Source: Bacillota bacterium (GTDB taxonomy: Bacteria > Bacillota > Clostridia > Lachnospirales > Lachnospiraceae). From it: DNA of 5,583 nt. Under the pieces are notes generated by a model that was not told the DNA's origin, searched no databases, and worked only from the letters and a program-made list of their open reading frames with translations. The position numbers were made by a program, and so were the translations under genes. Where the stretch lies: positions 1 through 5,583 of the forward strand of contig JAEWYQ010000040.1 in NCBI GenBank assembly GCA_023395555.1. The letters are read 5' to 3'. Positions 5,526 through 5,583 of this stretch are shown one piece after another (position 1 is the first letter of the stretch; every line of letters starts with the position of its first letter).

Positions 5526-5583
5526 GATGGGGGCACAGATTTAAGGAATCAATATTTATCGGGGGCAGGTTGAGGTCATGGAC

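Noticed and set aside
5529..5567. GGGGGCA direct repeat (5529-5535 and 5561-5567) as a mobile-element end or attachment site
   Set aside because: It is only seven bases of low-complexity G-rich sequence, with no matching copy noticed at the other end of the locus.
5570..5583. Start of a downstream gene at the ATG 5578-5580
   Set aside because: The GAGGT is only one base from the ATG and just one further codon is visible, so it cannot be supported.
5526..5583. 3' end of a minus-strand gene entering from the right
   Set aside because: A minus frame is open here, but about 20 codons without a recognisable motif is not enough evidence.

Overview
The window reads as low-GC Firmicutes DNA, probably from a clostridial (Lachnospiraceae-like) genome. 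It is AT-rich, has strong GGAGG-type ribosome binding sites, contains a textbook sigma-A promoter and uses a TTG start behind a good Shine-Dalgarno. The taxon is inferred from composition and style only. No rRNA, tRNA, CRISPR array or intact mobile element was seen.

Left part (1-989): a small Trp/Cys-rich protein of unknown function is encoded on the minus strand and runs off the left edge. To its right is a stretch of coding-like but broken plus-strand reading frames (about 216-904), with a near-perfect palindrome (348-373) exactly where the frame changes. This looks like a decayed gene, or a poorly supported small ORF, bordering the main locus.

Main locus (990-5500): three plus-strand genes with good start signals. 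The first is a 442-aa protein whose C-terminal third carries the signature motifs of a DisA_N-type diadenylate cyclase (DAC) domain: DGA, GARHNS and SEDGG. A long sensor-like region lies in front of it. The second is a 60-residue basic protein of unknown function. The third is an 890-residue protein with an HEISH zinc-metallopeptidase motif and a downstream RETYAD motif that fits a glutamate third zinc ligand. Its N-terminal 300 residues look like two ferredoxin-like (dimeric alpha/beta-barrel type) modules. A perfect TTGACA-N17-TATAAT promoter after the DAC gene appears to drive the small gene and the peptidase gene through a leader of about 180 nt. A 15-bp hairpin separates those two genes, and a weak intrinsic terminator follows the peptidase gene.

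Working hypothesis (inference): this is a nucleotide-signalling module in which a DAC-family enzyme makes c-di-AMP or a related nucleotide in response to a cue, and the cytosolic metallopeptidase is a candidate effector. The small protein would be a substrate, inhibitor or adaptor. I do not recognise this gene set as a named defence or stress system. The last 58 bases (5526-5583) hold no feature I can support.
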